Assembly (NCBI GenBank): GCA_914767885.1
Contig: CAJZBQ010000029.1
Coordinates: forward strand, 1 to 64,000
Source: Blepharisma stoltei
Taxonomy: Eukaryota; Ciliophora; Heterotrichea; Heterotrichida; Blepharismidae
DNA length: 64,000 nucleotides
Direction: 5' to 3'
Shown one piece after another: positions 33,820-44,700 of the stretch. The position numbers were made by a program, and so were the translations under genes. The first letter of the stretch is position 1; each line of letters opens with the position of its first letter. The notes beneath the pieces were generated by a model, which was not told where the DNA came from, made no database searches, and saw only the letters and a list, made by a program, of their open reading frames with translations.

Positions 33820-35670
33820 ATGAACACAGCAAACATTCTCTTTATAATTGCTCGTCATTTGACATTCAGGGATTTGCTTTCATTTGGTCAAGTAAATAAG
33901 CTATTCAACTCTGTATCAAAAAAGGACGAATTATGGAAACGTGAATGCTTGAGAGTTTATTTTGGGAATTATGATATTTTTGGGTATTTAATATGTAGCT
34001 CAATCTATAAAGGCGATGAGTATCTTTACAAGCCCACCCGTGAACCTCACTGGAGACATCTCTTAAAAAAGCTGATCCAAACCCGTCACTCCTGGCTTCT
34101 TCTAAAAGGCGACAGTTTTACACATGACGACTTAGACACTTTACGGTGTGAAGTGTTTTTGACCCTTCAAGAACCTTTACTTCCACCTCCACCACTTCGC
34201 CGTGAGCCTAAAACGTTTCCTACTATTATCCAAGACTTATTAGCGCACATATTTGAAGAGCCTTCTCAAATTGGTTTCAATCTCCCAACCGAATCTGAAA
34301 TGATAATTGAGGGGGTCATGAATCAAAATCTTATTGACGAGGTAAACATTATTTAGATTGGAGATAACGTCAGCATTGATCAAATAGCTATAATTAAATG
34401 GGCTTTGAAAGGAAATAAATGTGATATAAATAAAAGTTTATCGTTAGGAAGTTCGGGAAATCAGTCGACCTGCTATTCAAGTACAGGTGATTTTGATAGC
34501 ACTTTATTGACCACTTATTTTCAAAATAAAATGATTAATGCCAATCCATTGATAATCAAGCTTTTTTGTACACTGAAAAAAACAATTAAAATCCACTGTG
34601 TGGCTAGCTGGAATTGTTTAAATTTAATTGAAGAAGCCACAGAATTATTGAGTGAGTACTGTTTAAGGGTATATTTTATGTAGTGGGATGCTTTTTGTGC
34701 AAGCATTTATTGGTTGGACAAAATATTTTTACCATTCAGCATTTTGATTAACCAAAGCTATGACATTCATTGGCCTAATGCCCCAAAAATGCCGCCGTTC
34801 ACAGTGATGAGACTTATGATGATAATCTGAAGAAGGCACGTATTCAATAAGCTGAAAGACTATCTTTTAGACTCTATTTTCAATCTATTGCAAAGCCAAA
34901 GAAATATGATTGTTAAAGAGTGTCCTACTTTTAAAGGGGAAATAAATAGGATTATAAAAGAAGACACTGCCAATATAATGATTAAAGCAATACAAGCTGT
35001 TGTCGATTTATCAGTTAATGAGCTGAATATCTATTTTATTGATCACTCAGGATTTAAGGGTGATGGGGAGTATCAGCTTTTGCACGAAAAAGTTTTGAAG
35101 CTCACTCAACAGTTTTATGAAGAAGTCTCAAGCTATCCATATGCTGCACAGATTTATATTTTAGGTGAAGATTTAAAACTGGCTCAGAGAGCATTTTTGC
35201 CCTGCACATGAACTAAAATCGAAAGGATGGGAGTCGAAATTAAAATAGAATCAATGAAAAATCTTTATTATTCCGAATATAAGCAATTTATTCCGATTTC
35301 CTTAACCCCTGAGGAAGAAGGCCTTGACAGGTTCGTTTACAGTCCTTTTGGAAAAATGCTTTTTAGCAATGACCAAAGTCATGCAGCATCTAGAAATATA
35401 AAACTGTATATAGATTATTTGAGGATCCGCAATCGATTGCAGGAAGTCATGGATTATAACAATTTGGTACAATATATGTAGGATGCTTTATGTCAAAAAT
35501 TAAAACAGCCAAAGTTAGTCGAAGATGAAGAAATCGAGTACCAGAATGAGCAGATGGGCTTGAAGCTTGAAGTGCCGCCGGAAGAACAAGTCTTGTTTTC
35601 CATTTCCAATGATATCCACCCAGGACAATTTCTAGCCATAATTTCTGCTTTTAAAACATTTGAAGGGTAG
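33820..35670 (+). CDS. F-box protein fused to a cullin N-terminal-like region
   Basis: Three 15-nt introns are removed to give 601 aa. Residues 1-50 form an F-box (LFIIARHLTFRDLLSFGQVNK, ending in KKDELWKREC), the motif that binds Skp1 in SCF ubiquitin ligases. After a linker, the second half resembles cullin repeats. W.AFC.SIYWLDKIFLPF, the MMIIWRRHVFNKLKDYLLD helix, LLQSQRN, and YSEYKQFI-type segments match the order and spacing of the cullin N-terminal stalk as I know it. The cullin C-terminal part (RING-box binding and NEDD8 site) is absent. In ordinary SCF complexes F-box and cullin are separate chains bridged by Skp1, so this arrangement is unusual. The gene holds no insertion and ends 45 bp before the coiled-coil gene. 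Confidence 0.7.
34342..34356 (+). other. 15-nt intron 1, F-box gene
   Basis: GTAAACATTATTTAG; ends in an in-frame TAG, and removal joins LIDE to IGDNVS. Confidence 0.92.
34669..34683 (+). other. 15-nt intron 2, F-box gene
   Basis: GTATATTTTATGTAG; contains an in-frame stop, and removal joins SEYCLR to WDAFC. Confidence 0.92.
35467..35481 (+). other. 15-nt intron 3, F-box gene
   Basis: GTACAATATATGTAG; ends in an in-frame TAG, and removal joins DYNNL to DALCQ. Confidence 0.92.
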
Positions 35671-35715
35671 ATAAATAATCAGCAGTGTTTCAATATTAGG
35701 GCAATAATATAATAA

Positions 35716-38700
35716 ATGTCTTTTCTTTCAAGTAAGGACTTATTTAGCGATATTTGGGACTAAGAAAGAAGAGTCAAGGCAAAAGCCAAACCCAGCTCCT
35801 GCTCCTTCGCCTGCACCTATGAATATGTTTTCTGGGCTTTCAGTGAGGCAGACATCTAAAAATGTACAGCAGGAAAAGGCTAGTGATTAGGTTTCTCCAT
35901 AATTAAAATATGGAGGCTTTCGAATTTCGATGAGTTCTGACCGAAATTCTTCTCTTGAATATTTTAATTTGAGGTTTGGCTTCATTTCGTGAAGTTATCC
36001 TTACTGAGCTAGGGAATCAAGGCGTTCGCTTTTTCTATCGGACTCCTGACATTAGAGGATTATGTATTCCCTCCTCAGGATCCGAGACTGATATCTTTAA
36101 GGTTCTGGAGGACCCAAGTAGGCTGCTTGAGCTCATGGAGAGGTGTTAAAGTCAAATCTTGAAGGCTAGCATCCTCATTATGAGCACGATAAAAGTGCAG
36201 GAAAATAGCGCAAGTGCTTCAGTGAAGCTTTGTGGATAGCTCTAGCTGCACCGCTATCAGATAGTGTACCTTAAACGTGCTAGATTAGTTAAGATTAAGA
36301 TTATGTTCCTCCACAGTTGCCTATGCCGGCTTCTAAGCCGCCTATGATGTCTGACGATATAACTTCAAATCTAAGGCAAAATTCTCAAGGTTTTCCATTT
36401 CAAGGTGGACTTTCTCATAGCGACACTTTTAATAATGCTTCTGATAGAGGAGGATTCACGATGAATTCTTCAACAAGTGATCCTTTTGCAAGCTTAGAAA
36501 TACCTAAAACAGAACCAGCTGTAAAACATGAAGAGCTCAAAAAAATTTCACATGAAAAATCTAGAAGTGTGAGTGAAAACAAATTAGATAAAGAAGAGGC
36601 AATTGGGACAAATTTTAAATCCACAAAGCAATTTACAGATTATCCTGATGATAAAGAAGAAACATCATTTTTCGCGAAATCAAGAAAAATGAGACTTGGA
36701 GAGTCAGAAACTGAAGAAAGCGCTGGAAGCGAAACAAGATCAGTAAATTCAGAAGATGTGAGTGGATATTTTAAAGAAAAGAAAGAAACTCCAGAAGATT
36801 CCCCTAACTATTCCCTTTAATAGTGAGCAAAAATTTTTTATATAGAATTTTTATATATAACCATTTGAAATATTTGATAAAAAATATCATTTTATATAAG
36901 ATTTTTCTTTGCCTATTGACTTTTTAAAAATAATTTTTTTATATTAATTTAATATAAAATATATTTTAAAAAAAAAATTAAACCTTAAAGCAGAAAGAAT
37001 CAAACTTTCTCTTGAAGGAAGGAAGGAGGAGCAAGCCTCTTTTTTTGAATCTCAAAGAGAAAAGACAAGAAAATTCTGAGGAATCATCAAGGGGTTTTTA
37101 TTTACCTCCCAAAGAAAAGAAAGAAAATACAGAAGAGCAGGCTAAGCCATTTTTCTTGCCAGCCAAAGAGAAGAAGTCAGATGCCATTGAAGAAATCTCC
37201 AAGCCTTTTTCCTTACCAAGTAAAGAAGAAAAATCAGAAGAAAAGGGGTTTAAATTGCCAAAAGACGAAGAAGTCGTCTATAAAGATAAAAAGCTAGAAA
37301 CACCATTTTCTCTGCCTCAAAAAGAGAAAAAGCAGGAAGGATTCAAAGAGAAGAGGACTGAATCTTCACAAGAAAATAGTTTCAAAAAAATGATTGAAGA
37401 CAAAAAGCGAAAAGAACAAGAAGAAAAATTGAACAAAGCCAAAGAAGAGCAATTAAAGCAGGAAAAGGAAAGAAAAGAAAGAGAAATTTATGAAAATCCC
37501 GAAACCTTAAAAGAAATGATAAAGAGCACCATTCAGGAATTCTCTAATCAAATTAAAGAAAAAACAAAGGAGCAAGAAAGAATTAAAGAGCAGAGCATTC
37601 AGCTGGCACAAGAGATATTAGATGCGGAGGAAAAGATAAAAAAGCTTGAAGAGGCTGAAGACATAGCTGCAGCTAACGATGATTTTGAAACTGCAGACAG
37701 CTATCACCAAGAAATCGGTGAGCTTAGATCTTTAATAGAGTCAAACCACTCCAAGTTAAACGAAAATTCAAACTTATACTCAGAATTGGAAACATCCAAA
37801 ACAGAAATTTATAAATCCCAAGATGCATGAATCAATGCAACTAATGAAGCAAGCGTAAAGTATCGCACTGAGTTTGAAAAACTCTTAAAGAAAAATAAAG
37901 AAGACTTCGAGATCCACTCAAAAGAAACCCAAGAAAGCTTCCAGCAAGAAGGAGAGTATCTGAGTGAACAAGAGAAAATTCTCGAAAGCAGTGAAGTAGA
38001 TGCCAAAGAAAGTTATGAAGCTTTGCAAAGTAAAATCAATGAAAAAACCCAATCACTTAAAGATGAAAAAAGTACATTAGAATCTGAGCTCTCTTCGTTA
38101 GACTCTGAGATTGAAGAACTTCAAAGAATTCTCAAAGAAAAAATCCAGAAGTCAATGGAACTTCGTCAAAGCTTATCCATTGCAGAGTCAAAGCTGTATG
38201 AAAGCATGCAGGAATTTGAAGATGAGCTATCATCTAGCCAAGAAATACAACAAAAAATTTCAAGTGAACTACAAGAAATCAAAAATTCCCAAGAAAGCCT
38301 ATCAAGCAGAAAAGTTGCATTTTCAGCTGAAACTGAGTCACAGACCAAGAAATTCGAAGAGCAAAGCAGTCAACTAGATCATATCAAGACTTATGCTTAT
38401 AGAAAAGTCCACTGTTAGGAGCCCTAAGCCCTTATTCCATTCAATAATGCTACATTACTTGCTCGCCAGTCTGCACACCACCTTGCACTATGTTCCTTCT
38501 TCTAGACAAGTTTCTACACTCTCTCTTAAGCCAGAGATTTGTGTCACCATGCCTCGGGTCAACAGGGGTTAACTTATATAACAATTAAAATGGTCGAATT
38601 TATTGCCAGAAGATGTCAAAAATGAAAACTTGATACCCTGATTTAGTACTTAGTATCGCACTAGATAAGTGCCCCAATTGGCAAAGAAATATCCTCTGGC

Positions 38701-39868
38701 ACTGCTGCTGGGAGGACCATTTCCAATTTCGTGTTCCATTTTCCATAAGGAGACCTACCTCAGGATTGAATTTTGGCTGAGAAGTTATATCATTGCTGAT
38801 TCACCTGCCACAGTAATACATAGACAGTTACACACAGTTGGCACCTCCTCTCTACCTCAACGTCTCCTCATCAGTACGGCCCATGCTACAGGAGTTAAGA
38901 GGTCAAGCCTATTCGCCGCATCATTTTAATGCATATTAGTCGCTAGAATCACTAGAAGACTGTGCATCTCTATTAAAATCTGAAAAAGATAGACTTGATG
39001 AGCTAATTCTTGCTAGAGAAGAGTGCTTAAAAGAAATTTCTGAAAGTGAAAAACAAGTCCAAGAAAAGGAAAAAGTTTTAAAAGATGCTCAAGAGTATTA
39101 TAATGTAAATAAGCAGCAAACTGAGTCGCTGAGAGAAATCGTACGTCAAGAAGAAGATAAAATCAGAGAAATTAGTAACAAAATCCCAGGCTTAGAAGCA
39201 GAAAAGAAAACAGCTGCGGCGAGCAAACAATTCAAAGAAGCAGCAAGGCTAGCAAATGAAATAAAGGATTTATTAGCAGAGCAGTCACAAAAGGATGCGA
39301 AATTAGAAGAGCTAAGGAAAAGGTTGATGGAAGAATTGGACAATTTAAGAACAGTAAATTATATTTAGATTGAAAAAACTGAAGAGGAAATTAGGACTGA
39401 TTTGATAAAGCAGCACGCACAGTTAGAAGCGGCTAACTCCCCCCCTCCGTGAGTGAACAAAACCATTAGAAAAATCGCTATTTTTTGCCCAAAAACCCAC
39501 CCTCCGTGAGTGAACAACAATTTTTTAATAGTAAAATTTTTTATGGAAAAAAAATTGATATATAAATGATAATTAGTATAATGAAATCTAGAGCTAATTC
39601 TGTTTAATTTTGAACAAATTGCTTTTTAAAACATAAAATTTTATAAATTAAATTAATATTTGCTTTCCAATTTTTGCGAATTAGGATTTTTTTAAATTTC
39701 GAAAAAAATATTGTTTATAAAATTTATATATAAATTTGTTTAAAAAAAAAAATTAACCCCCCTCCGTGAGTGAACAAAATTTTTTTGTTCACTCACGGAG
39801 GGGGAGGGGGGGGGAGTAAGGAAAAATTATTGCATTCAGATGAGATAGGTAAAGCGAGTTTGGAATAA
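35716..39868 (+). CDS. Large coiled-coil protein, 842 aa after processing
   Basis: I do not recognise the family. The ATG at 35716 is followed after six codons by a 16-nt intron. The N-terminus is Pro/Ser-rich and low in structure (PAPAPSPAPMNMFSG). Then come degenerate repeats of the form KPF.LP.KEKK. From about residue 300 to the end it is charged, heptad-rich coiled coil, with one segment (LEEAEDIAAANDDFETAD) resembling a UVR motif. Four insertions and a second intron (15 nt) interrupt it. Removing all of them leaves 2,529 nt, exactly 843 codons including TAA at 39866-39868. A cytoskeletal or trafficking scaffold is a guess. Confidence 0.8.
35732..35747 (+). other. 16-nt intron, coiled-coil gene
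   Basis: GTAAGGACTTATTTAG; removal joins MSFLS to TIFGTKK, the split codon being A/CG. Confidence 0.8.
35890..36303. mobile_element. Insertion with GATTA ends in the coiled-coil gene
   Basis: It is 414 nt between TA 35888-35889 and TA 36302-36303. The right end runs GATTAGTTAAGATTAAGATTA, resembling a retrotransposon tail of short repeats. Inside is an open frame (about 35990-36149) including NQGVRFFYRTPDIRGL and SGSETDIFKVLEDPSRL of unknown origin. Removal joins QEKASD to YVPPQLP in frame. Confidence 0.65.
36808..37034. mobile_element. F2-like MITE in the coiled-coil gene
   Basis: It is 227 nt. The left flank is TAA (36805-36807) and the right flank CAA (37032-37034). The left end is CTATTCCCTTTAATAG; the right end is an imperfect hairpin around CCTTAAAGCAGAAAG, ending GGAAGGAGGAG. 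Removal joins PEDSP to KPLFLNLKEK, completing a KPF.LP.KEK repeat. Confidence 0.7.
38379..38947. mobile_element. Retro-like insertion in the coiled-coil gene
   Basis: It is 569 nt, flanked by CTAGA (38374-38378, 38943-38947). The right end CTACAGGAGTTAAGAGG, followed by TTTTAATGCATATTA, matches the right end of the insertion at 11741. Removal joins EEQSSQL to ESLEDCASL and keeps the heptad pattern. Confidence 0.7.
39354..39368 (+). other. 15-nt intron, coiled-coil gene
   Basis: GTAAATTATATTTAG; ends in an in-frame TAG, and removal joins DNLRT to IEKTEE. Confidence 0.92.
39437..39819. mobile_element. F1 MITE in the coiled-coil gene
   Basis: It is 383 nt, flanked by TAA (39434-39436, 39817-39819), in the same orientation as the copy at 5339. 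Removal joins QLEAA to KEKLLHSDE in frame, 16 codons before the stop. Confidence 0.9.
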
Positions 39869-40033
39869 TATTATGATTCTTTATTAATTCTTTATAGCTG
39901 AAATAAAAATCTTGGGCTTATGATGTGGCTTAATCAGTTTATCGCTTGATATATAAAAATCATCTAAACATCTTAGAGATTTAAATGAATTTTCGAAGAA
40001 ATTCTCATATCACACTTTTTATTTATTTAAACT

Positions 40034-40528
40034 ATGTCTAGTAAACATAAATCTTCAAAGCGCCAATCGAGAAAAGCTGCACAAGACTCTCCACCAGATA
40101 AAGGATTCGAGTTAGATCTTTCTTTTGACACAGAAAATTTTTCAGGTTTCGATGCTGCCCTCGATGATTTAAAGGGCTCATTTTTTTCTAAGTCTAGTGA
40201 AAGCAAAGGAGAAGAGTATTTTGATAATTTTGGAGGGGCTTTTGAAGAGTCAGAAGGCAAAGAGGATATGAATCAAGCTTTTGTTGTGGAAAGCTCAATA
40301 CTTTCAATAGAAGAAGATGACAAAGAAGAAGTTAAGGAGAAAATTTTTGGCGTTGAAATAAAACCTGAAATAAAAGAAGCTGAAAATATACAACAAACTA
40401 AAGTAAGCAAAGCTCAAGTAGTGAATGTTGTTGCAATTGAAAGAAGTGAAATAGGGCAGAGTTGATGATGCCAGTCATGCTTAATTGCTGATGAAAAGAG
40501 AAAAGAAAGCCGGTGCATCCTATTTTAA
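40034..40528 (+). CDS. Small acidic protein of unknown function
   Basis: It is 164 aa when two adjacent TGA codons are read as Trp (ending WWCQSCLIADEKRKESRCILF is beyond the acidic part). The N-terminus is short and basic (MSSKHKSSKRQSRKAA), then Asp/Glu/Ser-rich with FDAALDDLKGSFF. The end is Cys-containing (CQSC). No family is recognised. It is intron- and insertion-free and starts 165 bp after the coiled-coil gene. Codon use matches its neighbours. Confidence 0.65.
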
Positions 40529-41786
40529 TTGTTGTTGATAAAAAGGTCTTTTTGAATTGAAAGCACTTAGTAGAATAATTTTATAGTTTTAAATTCCATT
40601 AATTCTAGGTTATTAACTTAATTCTTTACCTAAAATTTTTTATTAGCTAATTATCAATTAAATATTTTTTATAGCAGAGCTTATCTGTTTCATCTCATGA
40701 CCTTTCAAATTCTTTAATTTTTCAATATTTTCCAAGTTATGTTTAAATCTCTCGAAAAATAGGCATTTTTATAAATAAAGGGGTTTGAAATATAAGCAAA
40801 CAAAAAATATGGCTTTTAATCATCCGAATTCTTTATGATAATTTTAAAAGCTTAAATTTGGGTTTGGCTTAACTATTTACCAGCATAAAATCGCAAGAGA
40901 AATTTATTAAAAAATTTTAAAACTATACTTCCAACTAATTTTTCACAGAATTAATTTAAATATATTTTTCTGAAGTTAAATAGAAGGTTCTAGACTTTTA
41001 AAAACGCTTTTTAGTTCGCGAGTCTCAGTCTTGAATTTAATAAAATTTCCAGAGTTTTGTGGTTTTTGAATCCCTTTTACCTATTTATAACTAGGCTTTT
41101 CCATATACCTTTCCATAAGCCAAAAATTTCAAAATCTCTTCTGCTAGCCACAAAACAATTTTTAGTCTCTCCAATTTTACTTTAAACAGCTTATTTTTGA
41201 ATCTCTTCATCTATACAGACAGTTCATAAGAGTTTTCAAAAACTACCTAAACTATTAACTGCTTAGACTTTTAGTCTAAATTTTAGGATTTTAAAACTAA
41301 AATAATTAGCTTCTATTTACTCCCTTTTATTGAAACAAAAATATCTTTTCCTATTTGAAGTGGATTAATTGTTTTTTAGAAAAAAATAAAGAAAGTTTAT
41401 TATGAAATTATTTATTCAAGTGCTAATTTTTTGGAATATAAATCTACTTATACCTCCAGTCTTTAAAATAGAGTAAGTTTAGGATATATATCTGATTTTG
41501 ATGGCGTAATTTGCATCAAAACTATTTCCATAGAAATTGTTTTTTATCTTGAAAAATTAAAATTTATAGGGAATGTTAGGTTCTCTTCAAAAAAATTATA
41601 TTCTCTCTTAATTCAAAATAAAGTCTAGTTTAAGTTCTAACCAGAGAGATTGTCTAAAGCTTTCTTATTTAACCAAAAAACTAAATGATTTAAGGTAGAA
41701 TAGAACTCATCAGACTAATTAATCTCTGTTTATTCTGTATATTCCATTGGAGAAATTAACATCAAGCTAATCTGTTCTGATGATCA
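40529..41786. other. Gene-free AT-rich stretch
   Basis: 1.26 kb of AT-rich DNA with no coding frame, RNA gene or inverted repeat that I can support. The final part is the presumed promoter of the ABC transporter. Confidence 0.5.
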
Positions 41787-44700
41787 ATGGAATTAATAAT
41801 AAAAATGAAAGTCAGAGATTCAGACGAGGACACTCCACTAGGAGACCAAAAGCCCGAAACTCCAAAAGCAAAAGGATCTATCAAAGAATTATACAAGTAT
41901 GCTACCTACACAGACTTTTTTCTCTTTGTAGTTGGCTTCATCTCTTCTGCAGCCCTTGGAGCAATCCAACCCCTTTTCTTTCTCTTTATGGGAGATTTTT
42001 TTGGAAGCATGGACCAGAATACCTCGAAGAATGAGTTTTACGATGCTTCAAAAATCGTTAGTTATGAACTTATTGGTTCAGCCGTAGTCTTCACAATTGC
42101 TGGAACACTTGCGGTCATGTGCCTTGTTAATGTTGGAGCAAGGCAAGGATTCCACTATCGAAGAGAATTTTTCAAAGCCATCATAAATTCAGACCCATCA
42201 TGGTTTGACCTTAGAAATGTAGCTGAACTGCCTCAGTCTATCGCAACCGAGACCTTAATGATTGAAAGAGCTACAGGTGACAAACTAGTCATACTTATAC
42301 AAGGTGCCAGCATGATTATTTCCTCAATCATCATAGCAATAGTCAAAGGACTTCAGCTGACACTATTCTGCTTCATATTTATGCCTACAGTGACAGCAGG
42401 ATTTATAGAAGTTTCCTATGTTTGGCGCTGTAAGGCCGATAATTCTGATCGGAATTTATCGGTTGGTTGCACCAAATCAATGCCTTGGTCGGACCAAAAA
42501 GCGATTTGGTCCGACGAACTTGGAAAGCTCCTGGGAAAATGTCTGCGCTTTCAGCGCTATATAGAGGAAAACCTCTATATCCTTACCCATCAAGGACTTG
42601 AACAAAATGCAAAAATGGCTGATACCTCTTATAAAGCAGCAGGAGGAGTTGCAGAAGAAGCTTTACAAGAAATCAAAACGGTGTCTTCAATGAATGGCCA
42701 GAAGCACGAAGCGAAGAAATATACAGAACGAATTAAGGACTCACAAAAATCGATGATCACTGCTGGACTTAAAGTTGGAGGAGGAACTGCCTTAGGGATG
42801 GGCTCTTTTATGTTCATGAACGGGGTAATCTTTATTGTTGGTGCCTGGTTCATTGACAAAAATGAAGAAAACTGGACTGGCGGACAAGAATACGACTTAT
42901 CGATGGTCATAACAGTCATGTGGGTAAGCTTGATGGCCTTTAACAATATTTCATTGTGCGTTCCAAGTCTTAAACTGATAAGCCAGGGAAGAGTAGCTGT
43001 GCGTAGTATCAACGAAATCATCAGCACAAAATCAAAACTTACCCAAGGAGAATGCAGAAAGGAAATCAGTGGAGCTATCTCATTCCGCGATGTTAAATTT
43101 GCATACCCATCAGCTCCAGGATCCGAAATCCTTAAAGGCATGAGCTTCGATCTTGAGCCAGGTCAAAGGCTAGGGGTTGTAGGTAGTACCGGATCTGGAA
43201 AAAGCACAATTGTTCAGCTTCTCCTAACTCCCCCCCCCCCTCCGTGAGCGAACAAAAAAATTTTGTTTCGCTCACGGAGGGGGGTTAATTTTTTTTTTTA
43301 AAAAAAAATTTATATATAAATTTTATATAAAAATATTTTTTTCGAAATTTAAAAAAATCCTAATTTGCAAAAATTGGGAAGCAAATATTAATTTAATTTG
43401 CAAAATTTATGTTTTAAAACGCAATTTGTTTAAAATTAAACAGAATTAGCTCTAGATTTCATTATACTAATTATCACTTATATATCAAAATTTTTTTCCA
43501 TTAAAAATTTTTTCTATTAAAAAAATTTTTGTTCACTCACGGAGGGTGGGTTTTTGGTCAAAAAATGGCGATTTTTCTAATGGTTTTGTTCGCTCACGGA
43601 GGGGGGGGGGAGTAAGGTACTATGAACCAACTTCAGGTACTATAACTATTGATGGCAACAATATTATGGACTATCCAATAAGTTTCCTAACTCTCTAAGC
43701 TTGCTTGAACAATTTTCATATAGTCAAGTATGAAAAACCACTCCCCTAGCCACCTTAAATCTAATTACCCATCTTTTATAATAATAAATCTTAGATATAT
43801 ACTTTATAGTCTCTCCTAAATTTTTCGAGTGCGATTAATTTAATATTTGCTAATGTATCGCATTCGACAATATATAAAGTATTCTATGTGGAAAAAATTA
43901 ACTATTATGCTATATAATTTTTTTTGCCCCCATCTTTCATCGAACAATGGTGATCCTCTTTATCAATTGATGGGTAAGAGAAAGTATTGGGCTAGTCAGT
44001 CAAGAGCCACTTCTTTTTAATACCAGTATTTATGAAAATATAAGATATGGAAAACTTAATGCTACACAAGAAGAAATCGAATTCGCCGCCAAGGAAGCAG
44101 GTGCTCATGACTTCATCATGGCGTTACCCGACAAATACTTAACTTCTGCAGGAACAAAAGGTTCTCAACTATCTGGAGGACAAAAACAAAGAATTGCTAT
44201 TGCAAGAGCCTTTATCAGGAATCCTAAAATCTTGCTATTGGATGAAGCTACCAGTGCTTTAGATAGACAAACAGAGCAAGCAGTAGTTGAAGCTATTGAT
44301 AAAGCAATGCCAAACTCCACAAGAATTACAATAGCTCAGAACCTTCTCACAATCAGGGACTCAAATTTCATTATCATGATTGACCAAGGAGTCGTCTTGG
44401 AATACGGAAGTCACAAAGAGCTTATGAAAAATAAATCAAAATATTATCATCTTATACAAATGCAAAAGATTCAGCAGAAAAATGAAGATGAGGACCAAAG
44501 CAAAGCGAAGGCCACTGATCTAGAAGTATTGAAAAGCAAAGAAGCTCAGAAAGTTGTTGAAGATTACAACCCAGCAGATGTGAGGAAAAAAATGATGATG
44601 ATGAGCAAAAGTGAAAGAGGGTGGCTGTATTTAGGAATGGTTGGATCACTTTTAGTAGGCGCAGGATATCCACTCGTAGGGATGTTTGTAGGCAAAGAAA

